Positions 9,113-17,039 of a DNA stretch of 64,000 nucleotides are shown here, piece after piece. The stretch's first letter is position 1. Every line of letters starts with the position of its first letter. Source of the stretch: Lachnospiraceae bacterium (lineage in GTDB: Bacteria > Bacillota > Clostridia > Lachnospirales > Lachnospiraceae); assembly GCA_017617545.1 (NCBI GenBank), contig JAFZVZ010000017.1:124001-188000 (forward strand). The letters are read 5' to 3'. The position numbers and the translations under genes were made by a program. The notes under the pieces are model-generated. The model saw only the letters and a program-made list of their open reading frames with translations, was not told the DNA's origin and did not search any database.

Positions 9113-10189
9113 GTGGGATCAGTAATCGGAATCATTATTTTCTTTGCGATTCTGTCATCGGTACTGAAACGAACCGGGGCGCGCGATCATATGAGGGAAC
9201 GTAACATCAGCATCGGAAAGATCATCGGTCTTATCGCACTTTCCGCATGCGGACTGTTACCGTTCTTCCTGATCATCTGGGCAATTAACGCGAGTTCAAA
9301 ATCCGATAAGAATACAAACGGGCAGGTAAATCGAAACATGTATACGAACGGAATGCCAAACGCATACCGCAGCGCGGACAATATCGGCGGAACCTCAGGG
9401 ACTTCGCCGTACGGTTCGACTGTAAATAATTACCGCACGAACGGTATGAGCCCGAATGGCGCAACGAATTATTCCCGTCCCGGCGGGTACAATCCGGCGC
9501 AGCCCGGCGCATACTATACCGGCTACGTGACACGGCCGGCTGCGGGTACAACGTCGCCTTCCTATCAGGACCAGGCGCGCAACATGACGAACGCGTACAA
9601 CAACGCGATCAACTATTCCGGAATTTACAATAATCAGAAGCCGAACTCCTACGGACTTCCGTCCGCGGAGAAGAAGCGTACGAAGATCGTCAAGAAGTTC
9701 AGCGAAAAATACAATCTCTTCCTCACCGACCGTGAGATCAAACGCATCGTCGATGCCTCGTATCTCTCGTCCGGATGGGCTCGTGAGATCTGTTATATGA
9801 ACCAGAAGTACGACACCGTGTACGCGTGGTATGCGTCCATGAACCCCTGGTTGAAGGTTTACCTGTACGCGTTCCAGCAGCAGAACATCTCTTCGGATTT
9901 CGCGATGCAGGAGAGAATCGTGTACGACGCGTTCAACACCGTATTTTCCGATGTGTGCAGCGACGGCGATCTCACGATCGACCAGGCGATCCGCCGCATC
10001 AATGAGAAGTACCTGACGAACTTCGACGAGACGACGTTCATGATCGCTTACCGCTACATGGAATCGAAGGGCAAGAAGTATTCCTTCGCGTTCAGCCAGG
10101 TGTTGAATACGCAGGAGGACATCGACGAGCTTCTGAGCAAGTACGAGGGCGCCGAGGGTGGCACACCGATGGGAACGCCGATGCAGTAA
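9113..10189 (+). CDS. Unknown membrane-anchored protein with N/G/Y/P-rich linker
   Basis: About 358 residues; I do not recognise a family. The start is placed at the GTG at 9113 because GGAGG (9103-9107) sits 5 bases upstream; the same frame could start at TTG 9101. Two hydrophobic helices occupy roughly residues 3-20 and 38-62. They are followed by a low-complexity linker rich in Asn, Gly, Tyr, Thr and Pro (about 65-185) and a helical, charged C-terminal domain (about 190-340, beginning KKRTKIVKKFSEKY) ending in a Gly/Thr/Met tail. A membrane anchor with a flexible linker carrying a soluble domain is the simplest reading. It has its own promoter and lies upstream of serS. No catalytic motif is visible. 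Confidence 0.7.
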   Translation: MGSVIGIIIFFAILSSVLKRTGARDHMRERNISIGKIIGLIALSACGLLPFFLIIWAINASSKSDKNTNGQVNRNMYTNGMPNAYRSADNIGGTSGTSPYGSTVNNYRTNGMSPNGATNYSRPGGYNPAQPGAYYTGYVTRPAAGTTSPSYQDQARNMTNAYNNAINYSGIYNNQKPNSYGLPSAEKKRTKIVKKFSEKYNLFLTDREIKRIVDASYLSSGWAREICYMNQKYDTVYAWYASMNPWLKVYLYAFQQQNISSDFAMQERIVYDAFNTVFSDVCSDGDLTIDQAIRRINEKYLTNFDETTFMIAYRYMESKGKKYSFAFSQVLNTQEDIDELLSKYEGAEGGTPMGTPMQ

Positions 10190-10197
10190 CTGCGGGG

Positions 10198-10225
10198 TTT
10201 ACATTTTACGAAATGATTATATAAA
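10198..10225 (+). promoter_or_regulatory. Putative serS promoter containing the ATTTTACG octamer
   Basis: TTTACA (10198-10203), 16-base spacer, TATAAA (10220-10225). The octamer ATTTTACG (10203-10210) begins on the last base of the -35 box. The leader is too short for a T-box. Confidence 0.5.
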
Positions 10226-10255
10226 GCGTGTAATAACGCGGAAAGAAGGCATTGA

Positions 10256-11536
10256 ATGCTTGATCTTAAGTTTGTACGGGAGAATCCCGAGATCGTAAAG
10301 CAGAATATTCGCAACAAGTTCCAGGACCAGAAGCTTCCTCTTGTTGACGAGGTGATCGAGCTTGACGCGAAGAGCCGCGCCGCTAAGCAGGAGGCAGATG
10401 ACCTTCGTAACAAGCGAAACACCATCAGCAAGCAGATCGGAGGTCTGATGGCGAAGGGCCAGCGCGAGGAGGCCGAGGCACTCAAGAAGCAGGTGACGGA
10501 ATTTTCCGAGCATCTCGCAGAGCTTGAGGCGCAGGAGACGGAGCTCTCGGAGGAGATCCGCAAGCGCATGATGGTCATCCCGAACATCATCGACGCGTCG
10601 GTGCCGATCGGTAAGGATGATTCTGAAAATGTGGAGCTCGAGCGGTTCGGAGATCCCGTCGTTCCGGATTTCGAGATCCCGTATCATACGGATATTATGG
10701 AGCGTCTGAACGGTATCGACCTTGACGCAGCGAGAAAGGTTGCCGGCAACGGTTTCTACTATCTGAAGGGCGACATCGCGCGCCTGCACAGCGCTGTATT
10801 GTCGTACGCGCGTGATTTCATGATCGGCCGCGGTTTCACGTACTATGTACCGCCGTTTATGATCCGCAGCGACGTTGTGACCGGTGTCATGAGCTTCGCT
10901 GAGATGGACAGCATGATGTACAAGATCGAGGGTGAGGACCTGTACCTGATCGGTACGAGCGAGCACTCGATGATCGGCAGCTTTATCGATACGATCCTTC
11001 AGGAGGATGATCTGCCGTATACGCTGACGAGCTATTCCCCTTGCTTCCGCAAGGAGAAGGGCGCTCACGGTATCGAGGAACGAGGTGTGTATCGTATCCA
11101 TCAGTTTGAGAAGCAGGAGATGATCGTTGTCTGCAAGCCTGAGGACAGCATGAAGTGGTACGATAAGCTGTGGCAGAATACGGTTGATTTCTTCCGCACC
11201 CTTGATATTCCCGTACGTACGCTTGAGTGCTGCTCGGGTGACCTGGCAGACCTTAAGGTTAAGAGCTGTGACGTAGAGGCATGGTCTCCTCGTCAGAAGA
11301 AGTATTTCGAGGTCGGCAGCTGCTCGAACCTCGGAGATGCGCAGGCAAGACGCCTGAAGATCCGTGTAAACGGAGAGAACGGCAACAAGTATTTTGCGCA
11401 TACATTGAATAACACCGTGGTCGCGCCTCCGCGTATGCTGATCGCGTTCCTTGAGAACAATCTGCAGGAGGACGGTTCCATTCGCATCCCTGTGGCTTTG
11501 CGGCCTTACATGGGCGGACAGGAGACGATCCGGTAA
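10256..11536 (+). CDS. serS: Seryl-tRNA synthetase
   Basis: 426 residues. Charges tRNA-Ser (and tRNA-Sec) with serine using ATP. The N-terminal coiled-coil arm that recognises the long variable arm covers about 25-110 and is highly charged. The class II catalytic core follows: motif 2 FRKEKGAHGIEERGVYRIHQF, followed by the PEDS segment, and motif 3 near the end (LNNTVVAPPRMLIAFLEN). Length is normal. ATG after GAAAGAAGG. Followed by a hairpin terminator, so it is probably monocistronic. A tRNA-Ser gene lies elsewhere in the window. Confidence 0.97.
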   Translation: MLDLKFVRENPEIVKQNIRNKFQDQKLPLVDEVIELDAKSRAAKQEADDLRNKRNTISKQIGGLMAKGQREEAEALKKQVTEFSEHLAELEAQETELSEEIRKRMMVIPNIIDASVPIGKDDSENVELERFGDPVVPDFEIPYHTDIMERLNGIDLDAARKVAGNGFYYLKGDIARLHSAVLSYARDFMIGRGFTYYVPPFMIRSDVVTGVMSFAEMDSMMYKIEGEDLYLIGTSEHSMIGSFIDTILQEDDLPYTLTSYSPCFRKEKGAHGIEERGVYRIHQFEKQEMIVVCKPEDSMKWYDKLWQNTVDFFRTLDIPVRTLECCSGDLADLKVKSCDVEAWSPRQKKYFEVGSCSNLGDAQARRLKIRVNGENGNKYFAHTLNNTVVAPPRMLIAFLENNLQEDGSIRIPVALRPYMGGQETIR

Positions 11537-11550
11537 TAAATTGATAATCA

Positions 11551-11582
11551 CGCGCCGCAGGATTCTCTGGGGCGCGCGTTTT
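11551..11582 (+). terminator. serS terminator
   Basis: CGCGCC (11551-11556) pairs with GGCGCG (11571-11576), with an additional inner CAG/CTG pairing, followed by CGTTTTATAA. Confidence 0.65.
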
Positions 11583-11649
11583 ATAAAGTGCTGAAATGTA
11601 ACGTTCGTTGAACATATCAGCACACATAACTTAACGGAGGATAATTTAT

Positions 11650-12330
11650 ATGGACATTACGATCAAAGCTTTGTATGAGGCTCCTTACGCTACGCTTGCA
11701 AAGGAGATGCTTGAGGGTTGCACGTATCCGTGGGAGGCTCTCGACAAGATTAAGGACACGATCCTTGAGATTGGCGCGACTCTTTCACTTGATGAGTATG
11801 ATCATCCTGAGGAGGATGTGTGGATCGCGAAGGATGCCAAGGTGTATCCTACCGCGTACATCGCAGGTCCCTGCATCATCGGAAAGGGCACGGAGGTCCG
11901 CCCCGGAGCGTTCATCCGCGGTAACGCACTCGTCGGTGACGGCGCTGTCGTAGGAAACTCGACGGAGCTTAAGAATGTCATTTTGTTTGATAAGGTGCAG
12001 GTGCCGCACTACAACTACGTAGGCGACTCCATCCTCGGCTACAAGGCACATATGGGAGCGCAGGCGCTCACCTCGAACGTTCGCTCGGACAAGAAGCTTG
12101 TCGTGATCAAGAACGAGGGCGAAGCTGTTGAAACCGGACGCAAGAAAGTCGGAGCGTTCCTCGGTTCCCGCGTTGAAGTTGGTTGCAGCACCGTCCTGAA
12201 CCCCGGAACCATTATCGGTCACGATACGAACGTGTACCCTGAGAGCAGTGTACGCGGCGTTGTACCTGCGGAGAGCATCTATAAGTCCAAGTATTTTGTT
12301 GAGATCGTAACGAAGAAGAACGATGACTGA
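11650..12330 (+). CDS. Left-handed beta-helix acyl/nucleotidyltransferase-like protein
   Basis: 226 residues. The first ~60 are an alpha-helical extension; the rest consists of hexapeptide repeats (VYPTAYIAGPCIIGKGTEVR, then GDGAVVGNST), which fold as a left-handed beta-helix. The block HYNYVGDSILGYKAHMGAQAL resembles the acetyltransferase half of GlmU, but the GlmU pyrophosphorylase domain is absent. Relatives are often annotated as UDP-N-acetylglucosamine pyrophosphorylase-like; a sugar-nucleotide or cell-wall acyltransferase is possible but the substrate cannot be read from the sequence. RBS ACGGAGG precedes the ATG. A small membrane-protein gene follows 35 bases later. Confidence 0.75.
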   Translation: MDITIKALYEAPYATLAKEMLEGCTYPWEALDKIKDTILEIGATLSLDEYDHPEEDVWIAKDAKVYPTAYIAGPCIIGKGTEVRPGAFIRGNALVGDGAVVGNSTELKNVILFDKVQVPHYNYVGDSILGYKAHMGAQALTSNVRSDKKLVVIKNEGEAVETGRKKVGAFLGSRVEVGCSTVLNPGTIIGHDTNVYPESSVRGVVPAESIYKSKYFVEIVTKKNDD

Positions 12331-12365
12331 CTCCAGTTGCGGAATGCAGGCCTTGTTAGAACGAA

Positions 12366-12797
12366 ATGATACGGAAGATACATGAGCGGGAAGAAAAATC
12401 GATATCCTGTTTTGTCGCGACGGCATTGCTGATCGTTGCAGGAGCAGGGCTGCTTCTGCTTTACGAGACATATCATTCGGACAGCATCGGCAAGGGTCCG
12501 GAGTGGATGGGGTATCTTTCGCTTTTCCTGTTCGCGGCAGCCTCGATTTCGTTTATCTTCGGTATGTGGTTTGCGTTTCACAATAAGAAGGCTACGATTT
12601 TTCTGTGTGTATCGTTCGCGTTTGCTGTAGTAGTGTTCTTCGTGATCTGTATAACGATGCTTTTCTCATCATCATTCAGTAGCTTTATTGACAATATAAT
12701 CTTTATCATTATATGTGCGTTTGCGAGCTTTATCTGTTTCCTGATCGGTATCGGAATTGCGATCGGTGATTACCGCAGAGGAGACCAAGCAAAGTGA
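12366..12797 (+). CDS. Small four-helix membrane protein, unknown
   Basis: 143 residues. A charged N-terminus (MIRKIHEREEKS) is followed by four hydrophobic segments at about 13-33, 47-70, 75-97 and 104-128 and a short charged tail. No family recognised and no conserved catalytic residues stand out. No strong ribosome binding site precedes the ATG, so the start is uncertain. It probably shares a transcript with the beta-helix gene 35 bases upstream and ends before a strong terminator at 12837. Confidence 0.6.
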   Translation: MIRKIHEREEKSISCFVATALLIVAGAGLLLLYETYHSDSIGKGPEWMGYLSLFLFAAASISFIFGMWFAFHNKKATIFLCVSFAFAVVVFFVICITMLFSSSFSSFIDNIIFIIICAFASFICFLIGIGIAIGDYRRGDQAK

Positions 12798-12836
12798 GCA
12801 GGTGCGAATGAAGTATCACATTGAGAACATGTAAAA

Positions 12837-12868
12837 GGAGCGTCGGCATTGTGCCGGCGCTCCGATTT
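12837..12868 (+). terminator. Rho-independent terminator
   Basis: 12-bp stem (12837-12848 with 12852-12863; a single G.T pair), 3-base loop, then GATTTTA. Ends the plus-strand cluster; the convergent GGGtGRT gene on the minus strand ends at 12920. Confidence 0.8.
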
Positions 12869-12919
12869 TACTCTTCAGAAATTATACATCTCTGCAATGC
12901 AGAACTACCTTACAAATGA

Positions 12920-13930
12920 TCAGAAGTTTCCTGCGGTAGCAGCTTCCTCGATAGCAACTGCAACGGCAACCGTTGCACCGACCATCGGGTTGTTGCCCAT
13001 ACCGATCAGACCCATCATCTCTACGTGAGCCGGAACGGAAGAGGAGCCTGCGAACTGAGCGTCACTGTGCATACGGCCAAGCGTATCGGTGAAACCGTAG
13101 GAAGCAGGACCTGCAGCCATGTTGTCCGGGTGAAGGGTACGTCCGGTACCGCCGCCCGATGCTACGGAGAAGTACTTCTTACCTGCCTCGGTGCGCTCCT
13201 TCTTGTAGGTGCCTGCAACCGGATGCTGGAAACGGGTCGGGTTGGTCGAGTTACCGGTGATGGAAACGTCGACATTTTCCTTCCACATGATCGCAACGCC
13301 TTCCGGAACGGAGTCAGCGCCGTAGCAGTTAACCTTAGCGCGAAGACCGTCGGAGTAGCTGTGACGACCGATCTCCTTAACCGTGTTGGTGTAAGGATCG
13401 TACTCGGTCTCTACATGGGTGAAACCGTTGATACGGGAGATGATCTTGGCAGCGTCCTTGCCGAGACCGTTGAGGATAACACGGAGAGGCTTCTTGCGAA
13501 CCTTGTTCGCCTTCTCTGCGATACCGATCGCGCCCTCAGCAGCCGCGAACGACTCGTGACCTGCGAGGAATGCGAAGCAGTCCGTCTCCTCCTCGAGGAG
13601 CATCTTGCCGAGGTTACCATGGCCAAGGCCTACCTTACGGGTGTCGGCAACGGAGCCGGGGATACAGAAAGCCTGAAGGCCCTCGCCGATCGCTGCAGCA
13701 GCGTCAGCAGCCTTGCGGCAACCCTTCTTGATCGCGATAGCAGCGCCTACAGTGTAAGCCCAGCAAGCGTTCTCAAAGCAGATCGGCTGAATCTTCTTAA
13801 CCTGATCGTATACGTTTAGGCCGGCGTCCTTCGTGATCTTCTCCGCCTCTTCGATGGAGGAGATGCCATAGCTGTTCAATACGGAATTGATCTTGTCAAT
13901 TCTTCTTTCGTACGATTCAAATAATGCCAT
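12920..13930 (-). CDS. GGGtGRT protein
   Basis: 336 residues. It contains the motif that names the family: SGGGTGRTLHPDN at about residues 258-270. Other glycine-rich blocks include GLGHGNLGKMLLEEETDCFAF (about 101-121), ITGNSTNPTRFQHPVAG and the alanine/glycine-rich C-terminal tail GMGNNPMVGATVAVAVA. No transmembrane segment is clear. The biochemical role of the family is, to my knowledge, not established; it is found with a NifU/IscU-like scaffold gene in anaerobic Firmicutes. Here that partner lies directly upstream on the same strand, 16 bases away, suggesting an operon and a role in metal-cluster or redox cofactor handling (inference). RBS GGAGG precedes the ATG at 13930. Confidence 0.88.
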   Translation of the reverse strand: MALFESYERRIDKINSVLNSYGISSIEEAEKITKDAGLNVYDQVKKIQPICFENACWAYTVGAAIAIKKGCRKAADAAAAIGEGLQAFCIPGSVADTRKVGLGHGNLGKMLLEEETDCFAFLAGHESFAAAEGAIGIAEKANKVRKKPLRVILNGLGKDAAKIISRINGFTHVETEYDPYTNTVKEIGRHSYSDGLRAKVNCYGADSVPEGVAIMWKENVDVSITGNSTNPTRFQHPVAGTYKKERTEAGKKYFSVASGGGTGRTLHPDNMAAGPASYGFTDTLGRMHSDAQFAGSSSVPAHVEMMGLIGMGNNPMVGATVAVAVAIEEAATAGNF

Positions 13931-13946
13931 TGTCGTTTCCTCCTGA

Positions 13947-14654
13947 TTATTTCTCTAACTCTTTGTCGGTTCTCGGATCGATGATCTTGACAGCATCAGC
14001 GACACGACCGTACTGACCGCAAGCCTTCTCGTAAGCGGTGTTAGGATCGTCACCCTTCTTGATGAAGTCGGTCATCTTGCCGAGAGATACGAACTTGTAA
14101 CCGATAATCTGGTTGTCAGCGTCAAGTGCGATACCGGTTACATAGCCCTCAGCCATCTCAAGATAGCGGGGACCCTTCTTCAGAGTACCGTACATCGTAC
14201 CGACCTGGGAACGGAGACCCTTGCCGAGGTCCTCAAGACCTGCGCCGACCGGAAGACCGTCCTCGGAAAATGCGCTCTGCGAACGGCCGTAAACAATCTG
14301 AAGGAACAGCTCGCGCATAGCGGTGTTGATAGCGTCACATACGAGGTCCGTATTCAGAGCCTCGAGTACAGTAAGACCGGGAAGAATCTCCGAAGCCATA
14401 GCTGCGGAGTGGGTCATACCCGAGCAGCCGATGGTCTCAACCAATGCTTCCTGGATGATACCTTCCTTGATGTTCAGAGAGAGCTTGCAGGCACCCTGCT
14501 GAGGTGCGCACCAGCCGACACCGTGGGTGAAACCGGAGATGTCCTTGACTTCCTTCGCCTGAACCCACTTGGCTTCCTCAGGAATCGGAGCACAGCCGTG
14601 ATGCACGCCCTGTGCAACGGTACACATGTTTTCTACTTCGTGAGAATAAATCAT
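13947..14654 (-). CDS. NifU/IscU-like iron-sulfur scaffold-type protein
   Basis: About 235 residues. The region GWCAPQQGACKLSLNIKEG followed by ETIGCSGMTHSAAMASEI aligns by pattern with the first two cysteine sites of IscU/NifU (C-x-x-x-L-x-I and GC-x(5)-AS). The third canonical cysteine (the K-C-S-x-L-x-x region) is not seen: the corresponding stretch reads SQSAFSEDGLP. Extra cysteines occur near the N-terminus (CTVAQGVHHGC). The start is placed at the ATG at 14654 because AAGGAG precedes it; the open frame is longer without an RBS. Paired with the GGGtGRT gene. A scaffold role is inferred from the fold; cluster binding would need different ligands. Confidence 0.82.
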   Translation of the reverse strand: MIYSHEVENMCTVAQGVHHGCAPIPEEAKWVQAKEVKDISGFTHGVGWCAPQQGACKLSLNIKEGIIQEALVETIGCSGMTHSAAMASEILPGLTVLEALNTDLVCDAINTAMRELFLQIVYGRSQSAFSEDGLPVGAGLEDLGKGLRSQVGTMYGTLKKGPRYLEMAEGYVTGIALDADNQIIGYKFVSLGKMTDFIKKGDDPNTAYEKACGQYGRVADAVKIIDPRTDKELEK

Positions 14655-14705
14655 ACGATGAAAAACTCCTTTCGTTTGATGTGGAAAATACACCGAAAGC
14701 ATTGT

Positions 14706-14734
14706 ACCATATTGCTTCGGAAAATACTACACAA
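14706..14734 (-). promoter_or_regulatory. Putative promoter of the scaffold/GGGtGRT operon
   Basis: Minus strand: TTGTGT (14734-14729), 17-base spacer containing ATTTTCCG (14725-14718), TATGGT (14711-14706). An overlapping extended -10 reading, TGGTACAAT, ends at 14701. Confidence 0.45.
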
Positions 14735-14832
14735 AAAACACGACAAAGCATTGAATTTTCCGTGAAAATCAGTGCAGAACAGTCCGCAAAACACGATATA
14801 TAGAAAAATGCAGTGGAATCATACGCGGTTTT

Positions 14833-14842
14833 GTGGTACAAT
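14833..14842 (+). promoter_or_regulatory. Extended -10 promoter element of the sortase gene
   Basis: TGGTACAAT (14834-14842) has the TGn-TATAAT-type extended -10; no good -35 box is seen 17 bases upstream. About 30 bases before the sortase start. Confidence 0.45.
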
Positions 14843-14872
14843 ATGTAGTTAGAAACAGGAAAGGAGGGTGCC

Positions 14873-15874
14873 ATGGACGAACATCTCAGCCTGAGTGAGA
14901 AGAAGGAAGTGCGACGCAAGGCGCAGGAGATCGCGCGCGCGGATGTGCTTGCGCGAAGAGAAGCGATCCTTCAGGAATCGGAAGAGGCGGCGCGTAAACA
15001 GACGTTGTCGAGACGCAGCTCGAACGGGATCATGAACATTGTTCTACTGATCTCATCGATGGTTTTCGTCGTGTGCGTCCTCGAGATCACCTGGTATTAT
15101 TACAAGGGATATCAATACAGCAAGCAGCAGGACGAGATCGTCTCGAACATGGACGGCGGTATCGCGTCCAATCTCGATCTGTCTCAGCTTGAAGACCCCG
15201 GATTTGTCCTCGGGTATTCCTTCCCGGATGAGGGCGATTACCAGATCGTCTCCACTGCCAAGAAGAGATTTTCCACAGTCGTTTCGGACCGCTGGAAGGA
15301 GCAGTATCGCTATCTTTCCTCCGCGAATCCCGACTGTTTCGGTTATATCGAGATCCCGGATACGAGGATCAGTCTGCCCGTAATGTTCACGCCCAAGAAT
15401 ATCGAGTACTATCTGTACCGCAACTTCAGCGGCAGCTATGAAACGCGTGGTACGCCGTTCCTCGATAAGCAGACGAAGCTCGGAGAGAGCCAGAATTACA
15501 TCATTTACGCTCACAACATGCACGACGGAAGCGCCTTCGGTACGCTGCCGGAGTACATGCATGAAGATTACTATAACGAACACAAGTACATATACTTCAA
15601 CACCGCGATCAGCGAGGGAGTATATGAGATCTTCGCCGTCTGCAAGACGCAGATCTACAGCGTTTCGAGCGGTCATTTCCGGTATCATACGTACGGCGGC
15701 GTCCTGACCAAGGATGAGTTTGAGCTCTACGTGAAAGAGATCAGGAAAATGTCCCGCTACAAGTCTGATCTCGAGGTTGTATGGGGTGACGAGCTGATCA
15801 CGCTTTCCACCTGCTACCACGATCAGCCGAATGACGACGGTCGATTGATCATTGTGGCAAAACGGATCAAGTAG
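14873..15874 (+). CDS. Class B sortase
   Basis: 333 residues; membrane transpeptidase that cleaves a sorting motif and attaches the protein to cell wall or pilus. A highly charged cytoplasmic N-terminus (1-50), one transmembrane helix (about 54-76) and the sortase domain (about 140-333). The predicted catalytic triad is complete: His214 in YAHN, Cys314 in TLSTC and Arg324 in DGRLIIV. The IEIPDTRISLPV start of the domain is typical for class B. GGAGG precedes the ATG. The phosphoesterase-like gene follows 6 bases later. No substrate with a sorting signal is visible in the window. Confidence 0.92.
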   Translation: MDEHLSLSEKKEVRRKAQEIARADVLARREAILQESEEAARKQTLSRRSSNGIMNIVLLISSMVFVVCVLEITWYYYKGYQYSKQQDEIVSNMDGGIASNLDLSQLEDPGFVLGYSFPDEGDYQIVSTAKKRFSTVVSDRWKEQYRYLSSANPDCFGYIEIPDTRISLPVMFTPKNIEYYLYRNFSGSYETRGTPFLDKQTKLGESQNYIIYAHNMHDGSAFGTLPEYMHEDYYNEHKYIYFNTAISEGVYEIFAVCKTQIYSVSSGHFRYHTYGGVLTKDEFELYVKEIRKMSRYKSDLEVVWGDELITLSTCYHDQPNDDGRLIIVAKRIK

Positions 15875-15880
15875 GAAACT

Positions 15881-16960
15881 ATGGCAATACAGATTTTTCA
15901 ACCCAAACTGGATAACAAACGAAGGATCATCGTAGTAAGCGATATCCTCGGTAATTACGATGCGTTCACGCGTCTTCTGGAAAAGGTTCATTACACGAGG
16001 GAGGATTATCTGATCCTTCTCGGAAACCTTGTGGAGCGTGGTCCCGAGAGTCTTCGGACACTTCGGTATATCATGGAACTTTCGGCGAGCAGAAGAGTGT
16101 TTGCCGTGACCGGTGACATGGATCTTCTTAGCCGTGAGGTATTCCGCGCGGATCGCAACCATGAGCTTCTTCAGTATGTTCTCAGAAACCGTTCCATCGT
16201 GCGTGATATGTGCGCTGAGTTAGGTATCCGCCTGGCTCCGGATGTCAATATGCACTCGATCAAGCTTGAGCTACGAGAAGTGTACGCTGCAGAGCTTGAG
16301 TTTCTCCAGAGCCTTCCGCATGTGATCGAGACACCGAATTTTGTGTTTGCGCACGCACAGATACTGCCTGGCGACCTCAACGAGATGGAGCCGAGAGATG
16401 TATATCGTGCGGACGCGTTCTTAAGCAAGGGCTTTTCCTTTGACCGTTATGTCGTTGTCGGACACTGGCCGACACTTCGGTACAAGGAATACAAGCGTTG
16501 CGCGAACCCGATCATACAGCGCTCACGCAAGATCATCTGCGTCGACGGCGGCATGACCGTTCTGCGTGACGGACAGATGAACGCGCTTGTAATTCCAAAC
16601 TGTGAATCGGAGGATTTCTCGTTTGTAAGCGTTGATGATTTTCCAAAGAAGAAGGCTTTGAACAGCCAGAACGCAGGACTGGAGCGGCATCTGATCCAGG
16701 AGCCGGACAACCGTGTCAAGGTTTTACAAACTTCCGGCGACATGTGTTACTGCCGACAGGAGAAGACAGAGAAGAACTATTGGATCCCGAAGGTCTTCCT
16801 CAAGAAGGGAGCGGATGGGTTCCTCTACACGGAGGACTATACCGATTATCAGCTCAGGGTGACGTTCGAGGACGAAGTATCCGTTGTGCTTGAAACATCG
16901 CGCGGTACGCTGATCAAGAGAGACGGCGTGACCGGCTGGTACTACGGAATGCTGGAATAA
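15881..16960 (+). CDS. PPP-type metallophosphoesterase-like protein with altered metal motifs
   Basis: 359 residues. The first ~225 follow the calcineurin-like phosphoesterase order but with changed ligands: VVSDILGNY replaces GDxHG (His to Leu), LLGNLVERGPESL replaces GDxxDRG (Asp to Asn) and VTGDMDLL replaces GNHE (Asn to Asp). VVGHWPT and CVDGGM still look like the later histidine and glycine sites. The C-terminal ~130 residues are an additional domain I do not recognise. It lies 6 bases after the sortase gene, so the two are co-transcribed. It may be a weakened or repurposed phosphatase; alternatively it may use shifted ligands. Confidence 0.75.
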   Translation: MAIQIFQPKLDNKRRIIVVSDILGNYDAFTRLLEKVHYTREDYLILLGNLVERGPESLRTLRYIMELSASRRVFAVTGDMDLLSREVFRADRNHELLQYVLRNRSIVRDMCAELGIRLAPDVNMHSIKLELREVYAAELEFLQSLPHVIETPNFVFAHAQILPGDLNEMEPRDVYRADAFLSKGFSFDRYVVVGHWPTLRYKEYKRCANPIIQRSRKIICVDGGMTVLRDGQMNALVIPNCESEDFSFVSVDDFPKKKALNSQNAGLERHLIQEPDNRVKVLQTSGDMCYCRQEKTEKNYWIPKVFLKKGADGFLYTEDYTDYQLRVTFEDEVSVVLETSRGTLIKRDGVTGWYYGMLE

Positions 16961-16994
16961 TATAAAAACCAACTCCATTGGGATACATAAAAAG

Positions 16995-17030
16995 ACTGCT
17001 TCACGGTGAATACCACTGTGAAGCAGTTTT
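16995..17030. terminator. Bidirectional terminator between convergent genes
   Basis: ACTGCTTCAC (16995-17004) pairs with GTGAAGCAGT (17018-17027). A T run follows on the plus side (17027-17030) and A-rich sequence precedes it (T-rich on the minus side), so it can serve both the phosphoesterase and the large minus-strand gene. Confidence 0.85.
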
Positions 17031-17039
17031 AAGTTTAGA

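Noticed and set aside
10190-10256. T-box leader before serS
   Set aside because: The gap of 66 bases is too short for a T-box and holds only a promoter-like sequence.
13025-13819. 264-codon plus-strand frame opposite the GGGtGRT gene
   Set aside because: The opposite strand encodes an intact GGGtGRT protein with RBS; the frame has no recognisable features.
14873-15874. Class A, C or D sortase
   Set aside because: The domain start, position of the catalytic residues and length fit class B better; no pilin genes are near.
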